DNA of 64,000 bases from Nocardia vulneris (GTDB lineage Bacteria; Actinomycetota; Actinomycetes; Mycobacteriales; Mycobacteriaceae). Shown here in pieces: positions 55,389 through 62,520 of the stretch. Where the stretch lies: the NCBI RefSeq assembly GCF_001613425.1, contig NZ_BDCI01000010.1, positions 1-64,000 of the forward strand, read 5' to 3'. The first letter of the stretch is position 1, and each line of letters opens with the position of its first letter. The notes under the pieces were generated by a model that was given only the letters and a program-made list of their open reading frames with translations, ran no database searches and was not told the origin of the DNA. Both the position numbers and the translations under genes were made by a program.

Positions 55389-55418
55389 ACCGCCCGGTGC
55401 TGTCGACGGTGTAGACCG

Positions 55419-56990
55419 TCAGACCGCGGTGCTGGTGGATCTGGTGCTCGCGTGCCAGATCCGCCGCCCGCTCTCGGCGTGCCGCACGGTATCGGCCCCA
55501 GCGTGCCGCACGGTATCGGGCGCGTGCCGCGCGTCGTCGTGGAACGCGTAGCCGAGCGCGTATTCCTTTGCGTGGTACATGGCCGAATCGGCGTCCCGGA
55601 TGAGGTCGTAGATGGTGGAGTCGGTGCTGCGCGGCGAACCACAGGCGATGCCGATGCTCGCGGTGATCGGGATTTCGCCCGCGCTCAGCTCGAACGGCCG
55701 CACGAACGCGCCGAGCAGTCGTTCGGCCAGGGTCGCGGCCTCCTGCCGGCCGAGCGGGGAGAGCACCACGAATTCGTCGCCGCCGTAGCGGGCGACCACA
55801 TCGTCGCGCAGCACCACGCGCCGGATGCGCGAGGCGGCGTTCGCGATCAGCTCGTCGCCCACCGCGTGCCCGTAGCTGTCGTTGACCATCTTGAAGCCGT
55901 CGAGATCGATGAAGAGCAGGCAGAGTGGTTGTTCGGCCCACCGCTCGCTGTTGCGATTCAGCGCGCGTAACAGCGCGGAGCGGTTGAGCAGCCCGGTGAG
56001 CATGTCGTGATCGGCCTGGTGCTGGGCGCGTCGCTCACTGCGCGAACTGCGCACGATGGCCCGCTCGCTGCGCACCAGCACCCCGATGAGCAGCAGCGCG
56101 AACAGTGACGACACCACCACGCGATCGAGCATGCCGAGCGAGGAACCGACCACCGGCACCAGCGACGCGACGATCAGCGCGACCGCGATGAAGCTGGCCC
56201 GCTGCCGGGAGTGGTGCGGGTGGATCCGGCGCGGGTTGCCCAGGCCGACCATCGTCGGGTGCAGCGCCGCGACGCCGCCGGTCGCGTACGCGGCCAGCAG
56301 CGGCGCCATCAGCATGTCGCGGCTGACCGCGATCGTGCCCGCGGCCTCCATGCTGTAGCCCAGGTCGCCGATGAGCGCGGCGATCAGCCCGATGTGCACC
56401 AGCCGCAGCGAGGTTTCCGAGCGGGTCGAGGTGGCCACCGAATGCGCGATCAGCGTCAACAGCAGGGCGTCCAGCACCGGATAGGTGGCGGCCACCATGG
56501 TGTTCATGGTGTTGTCGTGGGTGCGCAGGATGGGGGAGATCAGGAAGGTCCAGGACGCGAGCAGCGCGCCGAGCCCGATCAACCCGGAGTCGAGCACCAG
56601 GTCGTAGTTGCCGCGGACCTGACGGGGGCGCAACCAGATCAGGGCGGCGAGGCCGACGGTCAGATAGCCGAGCAAGGTGAACGCGTCGTCGATCGGATGC
56701 AAGCCGTGTTCGGAGGTCTCCCGCAGCGCGCTGCCCGTGGCCGAGAGCACCGACGAGGCCGACAGCAGATACCAGGGCAGCGGCCGCGCCGGGCGGTGCA
56801 TCCACAGGCCGGTGCCGATCATGGCGAGCGTGCCCGCCAGGATGATCGCCATCGTCAGGTAGGTCAGCACCAGTGACTCGACCGCGACATGCACCATGAT
56901 CGCGGCCGCGCTTCCCCCGAGAAGCAGTGCGTACCACCGTGTTCGGAATTGCTGCCGCCCTGCTGACCGCGGCCCTTCGCTGACTGTCAT
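55419..56990 (-). CDS. Membrane-anchored GGDEF diguanylate cyclase
   Basis: 523 residues from the ATG at 56990, which overlaps the upstream stop (TGATG). About nine membrane helices occupy residues 20-310. The GGDEF domain (about 330-490) is complete: DHDMLTGLLNRSALLRAL, FIDLDGFKMVNDSYGHAVGD, and RYGGDEFVV with the catalytic signature. The inhibitory RxxD site five residues upstream is LRDD here, so product inhibition may be absent. A basic, His/Arg-rich tail of about 40 residues follows. It should make cyclic di-GMP in response to a membrane signal. Third gene of the arginine-decarboxylase operon. Confidence 0.9.
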   Translation of the reverse strand: MTVSEGPRSAGRQQFRTRWYALLLGGSAAAIMVHVAVESLVLTYLTMAIILAGTLAMIGTGLWMHRPARPLPWYLLSASSVLSATGSALRETSEHGLHPIDDAFTLLGYLTVGLAALIWLRPRQVRGNYDLVLDSGLIGLGALLASWTFLISPILRTHDNTMNTMVAATYPVLDALLLTLIAHSVATSTRSETSLRLVHIGLIAALIGDLGYSMEAAGTIAVSRDMLMAPLLAAYATGGVAALHPTMVGLGNPRRIHPHHSRQRASFIAVALIVASLVPVVGSSLGMLDRVVVSSLFALLLIGVLVRSERAIVRSSRSERRAQHQADHDMLTGLLNRSALLRALNRNSERWAEQPLCLLFIDLDGFKMVNDSYGHAVGDELIANAASRIRRVVLRDDVVARYGGDEFVVLSPLGRQEAATLAERLLGAFVRPFELSAGEIPITASIGIACGSPRSTDSTIYDLIRDADSAMYHAKEYALGYAFHDDARHAPDTVRHAGADTVRHAESGRRIWHASTRSTSTAV

Positions 56991-57556
56991 CAGCCCCCCT
57001 TGGTCGCTCCGTCCCCGGTGAACCAGGCCGCGTAGTAGGTCTGCGTATCCTCCACCGCAACCTCGAGCTCCAACTCGTCGAGCACCGACTTGATGTGGCC
57101 GGTGAACCAGGGCCGAGTGTTGTTGTACGAGCACATGTCCCAACCGAACACAGCGCGTTCGGCTATCAAAACCTGGGCAACTGATTCGATCATGGCATGG
57201 AATGCGACCCCTTGCCGCGCTCTTGGCGTAACGAGGGTAAAACCGATGTAGAAGATCGCGTCCCGCGCCGCATGTTCAGGATACCGGGCCGCGAAGTATT
57301 CCGGACTGATCCACGGCACGGTGTCGAGATGTCTGGTCAGCGTGGTCACCCCGATCGGCTCGCCGAAAGCGGTTCTGGCCACGTGTTTCTGTACCCGGGC
57401 ATCGATCATTTCGGCGCGGAATTCGTCGCGGTGCAACACCTGTCTGGCGATGGCTTTGGTGCGCAGCGGGCCGAATGCGTCCTCGTACAGTTCGTAGAAC
57501 CGGTCGATCTGATCGTCGGGCACCTTGGTGTCGATGGTGATGTGCACGTCGTTCAT
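56990..57556 (-). CDS. GNAT acetyltransferase-like protein
   Basis: 188 residues from the ATG at 57556, which overlaps the decarboxylase stop (ATGA). The sequence suggests a GNAT-like fold: RFYELYEDAFGPLRTKAIA, an FGEPIGVTTLTRH beta strand, YIGFTLVTPRARQGVAFHAM where GNATs have the acetyl-CoA pyrophosphate loop, then a VFGWDMCSYNN strand. The loop lacks the classic RxxGxG/A, so CoA binding is uncertain. Beside an arginine decarboxylase it could acylate agmatine or a polyamine. Confidence 0.6.
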   Translation of the reverse strand: MNDVHITIDTKVPDDQIDRFYELYEDAFGPLRTKAIARQVLHRDEFRAEMIDARVQKHVARTAFGEPIGVTTLTRHLDTVPWISPEYFAARYPEHAARDAIFYIGFTLVTPRARQGVAFHAMIESVAQVLIAERAVFGWDMCSYNNTRPWFTGHIKSVLDELELEVAVEDTQTYYAAWFTGDGATKGG

Positions 57557-58149
57557 CGCCGGAACCCCCACGGGGTGGTGTGGTACGCCGCGAGCACCAG
57601 CGCGCAGGTCGGCCCGCCGTCGGCGGTGGTCTCGGTCGTGCACAGCTGGATCGGGCCGAAGGTGTCCGGTCGATGCCTGGTCATATCGTCGAGGCTGGAC
57701 CGGATCAGCGCGGTGACCTGCGCGGTCGTCTCGGCCTCGTGCTCGACGAACAAGCCCGCGCCGGAACCGTCGTCGCGCAGCACCCAGCCGATGCCCGCCG
57801 CGGCGGTCTGGCCGGGTTCGTGCGCATGCTGCACCGCGTACACGCAATAGAGGCGATCGCCCCACGGTATCGGTTTACGCACGCGGCCGGTGCGCGCCAA
57901 CGTCGCCCCGGGCGGAATGACCGACGACAGTCGGATCAAGTTGGCATCACCTACTCCCAGTTCGCGCAGTGCTGCGTCGAAGGCCGACATAGCTGTCGGG
58001 CCTGCCCCGGTCGCGGCACCGATCTCGATCGTCAACGGCGCCCCGGCGACCGGTCTGCCCAGGGGTGGACGTAGCCGATCTATCCATGGCAGTCCGACCA
58101 GGCGGCCGCGCCGCCCCACTGGACCGCTGCGCGGGGTGGTGTGAATCAT
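57553..58149 (-). CDS. Pyruvoyl-dependent arginine decarboxylase
   Basis: 198 residues. The self-cleaving Ser pair is in NLIRLSSVIPPG (S75-S76); cleavage there makes the beta and alpha chains and turns S76 into the pyruvoyl cofactor. Other family segments: LTIEIGAATGAGPTAMSAFDAAL and AAGIGWVLRDDGSGAGLFVE. It converts arginine to agmatine, first step to putrescine, without PLP. The start ATG follows GGGAGGG. A hairpin ending in five Ts lies immediately before the ribosome site. Confidence 0.88.
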   Translation of the reverse strand: MIHTTPRSGPVGRRGRLVGLPWIDRLRPPLGRPVAGAPLTIEIGAATGAGPTAMSAFDAALRELGVGDANLIRLSSVIPPGATLARTGRVRKPIPWGDRLYCVYAVQHAHEPGQTAAAGIGWVLRDDGSGAGLFVEHEAETTAQVTALIRSSLDDMTRHRPDTFGPIQLCTTETTADGGPTCALVLAAYHTTPWGFRR

Positions 58150-58167
58150 AGTGCCCTCCCAAAAAGC

Positions 58168-58188
58168 CCGGCCTAATTTGCAGGCCGG
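58168..58188 (-). promoter_or_regulatory. Terminator-like hairpin in the leader of the arginine-decarboxylase operon
   Basis: CCGGCC (58168-58173) and GGCCGG (58183-58188) pair around a 9-nt AT-rich loop. Read on the minus strand, the stem is followed by GCTTTTTGGGAGGG and, 8 bases later, the start ATG. A stem plus T5 that touches the Shine-Dalgarno looks like an attenuator or ribosome-site switch; it could alternatively end antisense transcription from galK's upstream region. Confidence 0.5.
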
Positions 58189-58295
58189 TAATGCGACAAA
58201 ATCGACTCTGCGTCACAAAGGGGAATCGCGCACCTCCGACGGCCGAAACCAGTGCTACGACGGCGTGTCTCGTAACGTGGGCCGGACGGGTAGGA

Positions 58296-59447
58296 GTGGA
58301 CACGACAGACAGCGAGGGACCAGTGCAGACGTGGGCGGCGCCGGGGCGGGTCAACATCATCGGCGAACACACCGACTACAACGACGGATTCGTGTTGCCG
58401 ATCGCGCTGCCCCTGGTGGTCGAGTGCGCGGCCAGGGTGCGCCCGGACCAGCAAGTGCGGGTCACGTCCCGGCAGCGGCCGGGTGAGACCGTGCTGGTCG
58501 CGGTGGCGGAACTGGCCGCCCAGCGGGATCGGGTGCCGGGCTGGTCGCGGTATCCGCTCGGGGTGGTCGCCGAGTTCGTGCGCCGGGGGCACGCCGTCGA
58601 CGGGGTCGATCTCGTGCTGGACGGCGCCGTGCCGATCGGCGCGGGGCTGTCCTCCTCGGCCGCGCTGTCCTGCGCGGTGGCCATCGCGCTGCGGGATCTG
58701 TTCGCGCCCACCGTCACCGATCGTGCGCTGATCGAGCTGGCCCGCGCCGCGGAGAACGACTACGTCGGCGCGCCCACCGGTTTGCTGGACCAGTCCGCCT
58801 CGATCATGTGCACCGCGGGGCACGCACTGTTCCTCGACATCCGCGGCTTCCTCGCCGACGACGATGCGAACAACGTTGCCTACGAACAGATTCCGTTCGA
58901 TCTGGCCCGATTCGGGTTGGAGCTGTTGGTGATCGACACCGGGCAGCCACACGAGTTGGTCGACGGCGGCTACGCCGAGCGGCGCGCCCAATGCGAAGCC
59001 GCCGCCGCCGAACTCGGTGTGCCGGCGCTGCGCGATGTCGCGGCGGTGGCCGACGTGGCGCGGCTCGCCGATCCGGTGTTGCGCCGCCGCGCGCGACATG
59101 TCGTGACGGAGAACGCGCGCGTCCTGCGGGTTGCCGAAGAATTGCGCAGTGGTGCGGATCCGCGCGCGATCGGGCCGGTGCTCACCGCGGCGCACGCGTC
59201 GCTGCGCGACGATTTCGAGGTGTCCACGCCCGCGCTGGACACCGCCGTCGCCGCCGCCCGCGCCGCCGGGGCGCACGGCGCGCGCATGGTCGGCGGTGGA
59301 TTCGGCGGCAGTGCGATCGCGCTCGTCGACCGCGCGCACACCGCCGCCGTGGTGGACGCGACCCGGAAACAGTTCGCGGACGCAGGCTTTGCCGAGCCGC
59401 GAACCTTCGTCGTCGGCCCGGCAGCCGGTGCGCACCGGCTCGACTGA
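58296..59447 (+). CDS. galK: Galactokinase
   Basis: 383 residues from a GTG at 58296; a GTG at 58323 is possible. GHMP-kinase motifs: the galactokinase signature GRVNIIGEHTDYNDGFVLP near the N-terminus, motif 2 GAGLSSSAALSCAVAIAL and motif 3 GARMVGGGFGGSAIAL; the catalytic Asp lies in PTGLLDQSASIM. It phosphorylates galactose to galactose-1-phosphate in the Leloir pathway. galT and galE are not adjacent. The sugar-type sodium symporter downstream on the same strand is a probable partner. Confidence 0.95.
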   Translation: MDTTDSEGPVQTWAAPGRVNIIGEHTDYNDGFVLPIALPLVVECAARVRPDQQVRVTSRQRPGETVLVAVAELAAQRDRVPGWSRYPLGVVAEFVRRGHAVDGVDLVLDGAVPIGAGLSSSAALSCAVAIALRDLFAPTVTDRALIELARAAENDYVGAPTGLLDQSASIMCTAGHALFLDIRGFLADDDANNVAYEQIPFDLARFGLELLVIDTGQPHELVDGGYAERRAQCEAAAAELGVPALRDVAAVADVARLADPVLRRRARHVVTENARVLRVAEELRSGADPRAIGPVLTAAHASLRDDFEVSTPALDTAVAAARAAGAHGARMVGGGFGGSAIALVDRAHTAAVVDATRKQFADAGFAEPRTFVVGPAAGAHRLD

Positions 59448-59467
59448 GCGACCGACCGAGTTCTTTG

Positions 59468-59505
59468 TGCGCGATTGTGCCTCGCGAGTGAGGCACAATC
59501 ACGCA
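59468..59505 (+). terminator. Hairpin terminator after galK
   Basis: Arms TGCGCGATTGTGCCTC (59468-59483) and GAGGCACAATCACGCA (59490-59505) pair with one mismatch around a 6-nt loop, 21 bp after the galK stop. No U-run follows, as usual in this group. It separates galK from the symporter transcript. Confidence 0.75.
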
Positions 59506-59510
59506 GAGTG

Positions 59511-59526
59511 GGTGTCGGCCGACACC
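59511..59526. promoter_or_regulatory. 16-bp palindrome upstream of the symporter gene
   Basis: GGTGTCGGCCGACACC is a perfect palindrome 109 bp before the symporter start and just after the galK hairpin. Size and position suit an operator for a sugar-responsive repressor; no regulator gene is adjacent. Confidence 0.5.
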
Positions 59527-59634
59527 ATTCGGCCGGCGACGAGGGACTCGCGCGCCACGCAGTACCCGTAGACGCACGACCTCGTACCACGAAGGATCCC
59601 GCTCGACGCCAGGTTTACCGCCAGGAGGGACGCT

Positions 59635-61395
59635 GTGCCGCTTGCCGATTCACCCGTTCTGACCTCCGTGCTGCTCGCCGCCGAGCCACGGATGTCCACC
59701 CATGTCGAGGCCGCGACCACGCTGCGACTCGACGCGGACCCGGTCGACTACGCCTTGGTGGCGCTCTATTTCGTCTTCGTACTCGGCATCGGCTTACTGG
59801 CCAGACAGCGCGTCTCGTCCAGCATCGACTTCTTCCTCTCCGGGCGGTCGCTGCCCGCCTGGGTGACCGGTCTCGCGTTCATCTCCGCCAACCTCGGCGC
59901 GGTCGAGATCATGGGCATGTCGGCCAACGGCGCCCAGTACGGATTCCCGACCTTCCACTACTTCTGGATCGGCGCGGTCCCGGCCATGCTGTTCCTCGGC
60001 GTGGTGATGATGCCGTTCTACTACGGCTCCAAGGTGCGCAGCGTCCCCGAGTTCATGCGCAGGCGGTTCGGCACCGGCGCGCACCTGGTGAACGCGCTCA
60101 GCTTCGCCATCGCCCAGGTGCTGATCGCGGGCGTCAACCTGTATCTGCTCGGCACCATCCTGAACGTGCTGCTGGGCTGGCCGCTGTGGCTGTCGGTGGT
60201 GATCGCGGCGGTGATCGTGCTGTCCTACATCACCCTCGGCGGCTTGTCCGCCGCGATCTACAACGAGGTGCTGCAGTTCTTCGTCATCGTGGCCGCGCTG
60301 CTGCCGCTCACGCTGGTCGGCCTGCACAAGGTCGGCGGCTGGGATGGATTGCGGGACAAGGTGACCGCCTCGCCGGGTGGCGGCGCGCAGCTGGATTCGT
60401 GGCCCGGTAACGCGCTCAGCGGCTTCAGCAGCAACATCCTGTCGGTGATCGGCATCGTGTTCGGTCTCGGGTTCGTGCTCTCGTTCGGCTACTGGACCAC
60501 CAACTTCGTCGAGGTGCAGCGGGCGCTGGCCACGCACTCCATCTCGGCCGCCCGGCGGACGCCGATCATCGGCGCCTACCCGAAGATGTTCATCCCGCTG
60601 ATCGTGGTGATCCCCGGCATGATCAGCGCCGTGCTGGTGCCGCAGATGAGCGAATACAAGGCGGCCAAGGCGGCAGATCCGGATTTCAGTGGTGACACCA
60701 CCTATAACCAGGCGCTGCTGTATCTGATGAAAGACGTCTTGCCGAACGGACTGCTCGGCGTGGGTCTGGCCGGTCTGCTCGCCGCGTTCATGGCCGGCAT
60801 GGCCGCCAATATCTCCGCGTTCAATACGGTTTTCAGCTATGACCTGTGGCAGCAATATGTGCGCAAGGATCGGCCGGACGGGTACTACCTGAATATCGGG
60901 CGGTGGGCGACCGTCGGCGCCACCGTCGCGGCGATCTTCACCTCGTTCATCGCGTCGAGTTTCAGCAACATGATGGACTATCTGCAGACCCTGTTCAGTT
61001 TCTTCAACGCGCCGTTGTTCGCGACCTTCATTCTCGGCATGTTCTGGAAGCGGATGACCCCGGCGGCGGGCTGGATGGGCCTGGTCTGCGGAACCGGTTC
61101 GGCCATTGTCGTTTTCATCCTGCACGAGACCAAGGTGTTCGAATTGTCGGGCCAGGGCGCGAGTTTCGTGGCCGCGGGCGTCGCCTTCGTGGTCGACATC
61201 GTGGTGAGCGTGCTGGTCACCCAGGTGACCAGGCCGAAACCGGTCGCCGAACTCGTCGGCCTGGTCTATTCGGAGACGCCCAAGGAGGTGCGCACCGATC
61301 CCGACGAGGCGTCGCTGCCCTGGTACCAGCGCCCGGTGCTGCTCGCGGGTATCGCCCTGGCGCTCGTCATCGTCCTCAACATCGTCGTCGGATAA
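59635..61395 (+). CDS. Sodium:solute symporter (SSS family, SGLT-like)
   Basis: 586 residues from a GTG behind AGGAGGGA. About 13-14 helices. SSS features: FFLSGRSLPAWVTGLAFISA, the early GMSANGAQYGF, YITLGGLSAAIYNEVLQFF and GLAGLLAAFMAGMAANISAFNTVFSYDLWQQYV, the last holding the Ser/Thr residues of the sodium site. It imports a solute, most likely a sugar such as galactose given galK next door, driven by sodium. A short hydrophobic protein follows 9 bp later, probably in the same transcript. Confidence 0.92.
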   Translation: MPLADSPVLTSVLLAAEPRMSTHVEAATTLRLDADPVDYALVALYFVFVLGIGLLARQRVSSSIDFFLSGRSLPAWVTGLAFISANLGAVEIMGMSANGAQYGFPTFHYFWIGAVPAMLFLGVVMMPFYYGSKVRSVPEFMRRRFGTGAHLVNALSFAIAQVLIAGVNLYLLGTILNVLLGWPLWLSVVIAAVIVLSYITLGGLSAAIYNEVLQFFVIVAALLPLTLVGLHKVGGWDGLRDKVTASPGGGAQLDSWPGNALSGFSSNILSVIGIVFGLGFVLSFGYWTTNFVEVQRALATHSISAARRTPIIGAYPKMFIPLIVVIPGMISAVLVPQMSEYKAAKAADPDFSGDTTYNQALLYLMKDVLPNGLLGVGLAGLLAAFMAGMAANISAFNTVFSYDLWQQYVRKDRPDGYYLNIGRWATVGATVAAIFTSFIASSFSNMMDYLQTLFSFFNAPLFATFILGMFWKRMTPAAGWMGLVCGTGSAIVVFILHETKVFELSGQGASFVAAGVAFVVDIVVSVLVTQVTRPKPVAELVGLVYSETPKEVRTDPDEASLPWYQRPVLLAGIALALVIVLNIVVG

Positions 61396-61404
61396 GGAGC
61401 CGCA

Positions 61405-61659
61405 ATGCTTTTCGACATCCGCACCATCGTCGGCGCCCTCCTCGGCAGCTACGGCGTCATCCTGGTGATCACCGGACTGGTGCACAACGCCGCCGCCGAG
61501 CAGGCCAAGACCGGCGGCGTCAACGTCAACCTCTGGGCCGGGATCGGCATGGCCGTGGTGGCCGTGCTGTTCCTCGCGTGGGCAATGCTGCGCCCGGTCG
61601 CGGTGCCCGAGCAGGCGCCCGCGGCCGAGATCGAGGACGAACCGTCGGACACGCCGTAG
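61405..61659 (+). CDS. Small two-helix membrane protein, partner of the symporter
   Basis: 84 residues from the ATG behind AAGGAG. Two membrane segments (IVGALLGSYGVILVITGLVH, and WAGIGMAVVAVLFLAWAML) are linked by a short polar loop; an acidic tail follows. The first segment's pattern is common in short proteins cotranscribed with SSS transporters in actinomycetes. It may stabilise the transporter. The transcript ends at the hairpin directly behind it. Confidence 0.75.
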   Translation: MLFDIRTIVGALLGSYGVILVITGLVHNAAAEQAKTGGVNVNLWAGIGMAVVAVLFLAWAMLRPVAVPEQAPAAEIEDEPSDTP

Positions 61660-61700
61660 CGGACAAGCCCCGCCGGACCAGGTCCGGCGGGGCTTGTCCG
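61660..61700 (+). terminator. Strong hairpin terminator after the symporter pair
   Basis: A 20-bp perfect inverted repeat centred on A61680: CGGACAAGCCCCGCCGGACC pairs with GGTCCGGCGGGGCTTGTCCG. It begins directly after the small membrane protein's TAG. It has no U-tract but a very stable stem, the usual intrinsic-like terminator of high-GC actinomycetes. Confidence 0.9.
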
Positions 61701-61832
61701 GCGGTCGGTGACGATCTTCACAGCAGGCAGGTCAACGGGTCTTTCCGGCGAAATACATTTGTCGCCAGGCCGTTAGCGAACGTAACGTCTCTTCGGTTTC
61801 ACACCAACGAGATGGAAACGGAGTGCCATGCC

Positions 61833-62321
61833 ATGAAACCAGTGACCGAACGCGATATCCGATCGTCGTTCATCAACTGTTCCAAGTCCGAAGCCAAGCG
61901 GCTGCCGGTACCGCGCGAACTCGACGAACGTCCCTGGGACGACCTCGATTTCCTCGGCTGGTCGGATCCGTCGCTGCCGGGCCGGTGCTATCTGGTCGTC
62001 CCGCTGGACGACGAGCTGGTCGGCGTCGCGCTGCGCTACGAAACCGGTGGGTCCGGCCGGGCACAGATGTGTTCGATCTGCCTGACCACGCACACCGGTA
62101 GCGGGGTTTCCCTGCTGACCGCGGCCAAGGCCGGCCCGTCCGGGCGCAACGGCAACACGATCGGCACCTACATGTGCACCGATCTGAACTGTTCGCTGTA
62201 CGCGCGCGGCAAGAAGACCCCCGCGCTGGGCAACCGGTACCGGGAGAACCTGAACCCCGAGCAGAAGGTCGAGCGGTTGCTGACCAACCTGCAGGCGTTC
62301 ATCGCCAGGCTCAAAGCCTGA
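61833..62321 (+). CDS. FBP/FusB-type treble-clef zinc-finger protein
   Basis: 162 residues from the ATG at 61833 (GGAG 9 bp upstream; an ATG at 61812 is also in frame). The C-terminal domain has zinc ligands CSIC and CTDLNC, with GTYMCTDLNCSLYARGKK and RYRENLNPEQKVERLLTNL between and after, the pattern of the FBP C-terminal treble-clef domain. The domain occurs in FusB-like proteins that bind elongation factor G and rescue it from fusidic acid, and in many actinomycete proteins of unknown role. Inferred role: ribosome/EF-G associated. Confidence 0.85.
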   Translation: MKPVTERDIRSSFINCSKSEAKRLPVPRELDERPWDDLDFLGWSDPSLPGRCYLVVPLDDELVGVALRYETGGSGRAQMCSICLTTHTGSGVSLLTAAKAGPSGRNGNTIGTYMCTDLNCSLYARGKKTPALGNRYRENLNPEQKVERLLTNLQAFIARLKA

Positions 62322-62398
62322 TCCCCCCTGATCGAGCAAGCCGATAAAGAAAATGGAGGTAGATGCCATGCGCCGACACTCGACGCTCGGCTCGTCGC

Positions 62399-62509
62399 AC
62401 CCCGAGTCCCGCGACGACACCAGCCCACTCGGGGTGCACCGGGTTTCCTCTCCGGTCGAGACGGCCCGACCGCATGCGGCCGGACCGTGTCATCCGGGGA
62501 GGAAACCCG
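62399..62509. terminator. Nested hairpins between convergent FBP and PepSY genes
   Basis: Two inverted repeats: ACCCCGAGT (62399-62407) with ACTCGGGGT (62427-62435), perfect; and CGGGTTTCCTCTCC (62440-62453) with GGGGAGGAAACCCG (62496-62509), one mismatch. They lie in the 199-bp gap between two convergent genes, so a bidirectional terminator is the simplest reading. Their size and symmetry also resemble short palindromic repeats. Confidence 0.65.
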
Positions 62510-62520
62510 AGGCGAGCCGG

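Noticed and set aside
59794..61485. Minus-strand frame of 563 residues, Asp/His/Gln-rich
   Set aside because: Antisense shadow of the sodium symporter; no domains and chance-like composition.
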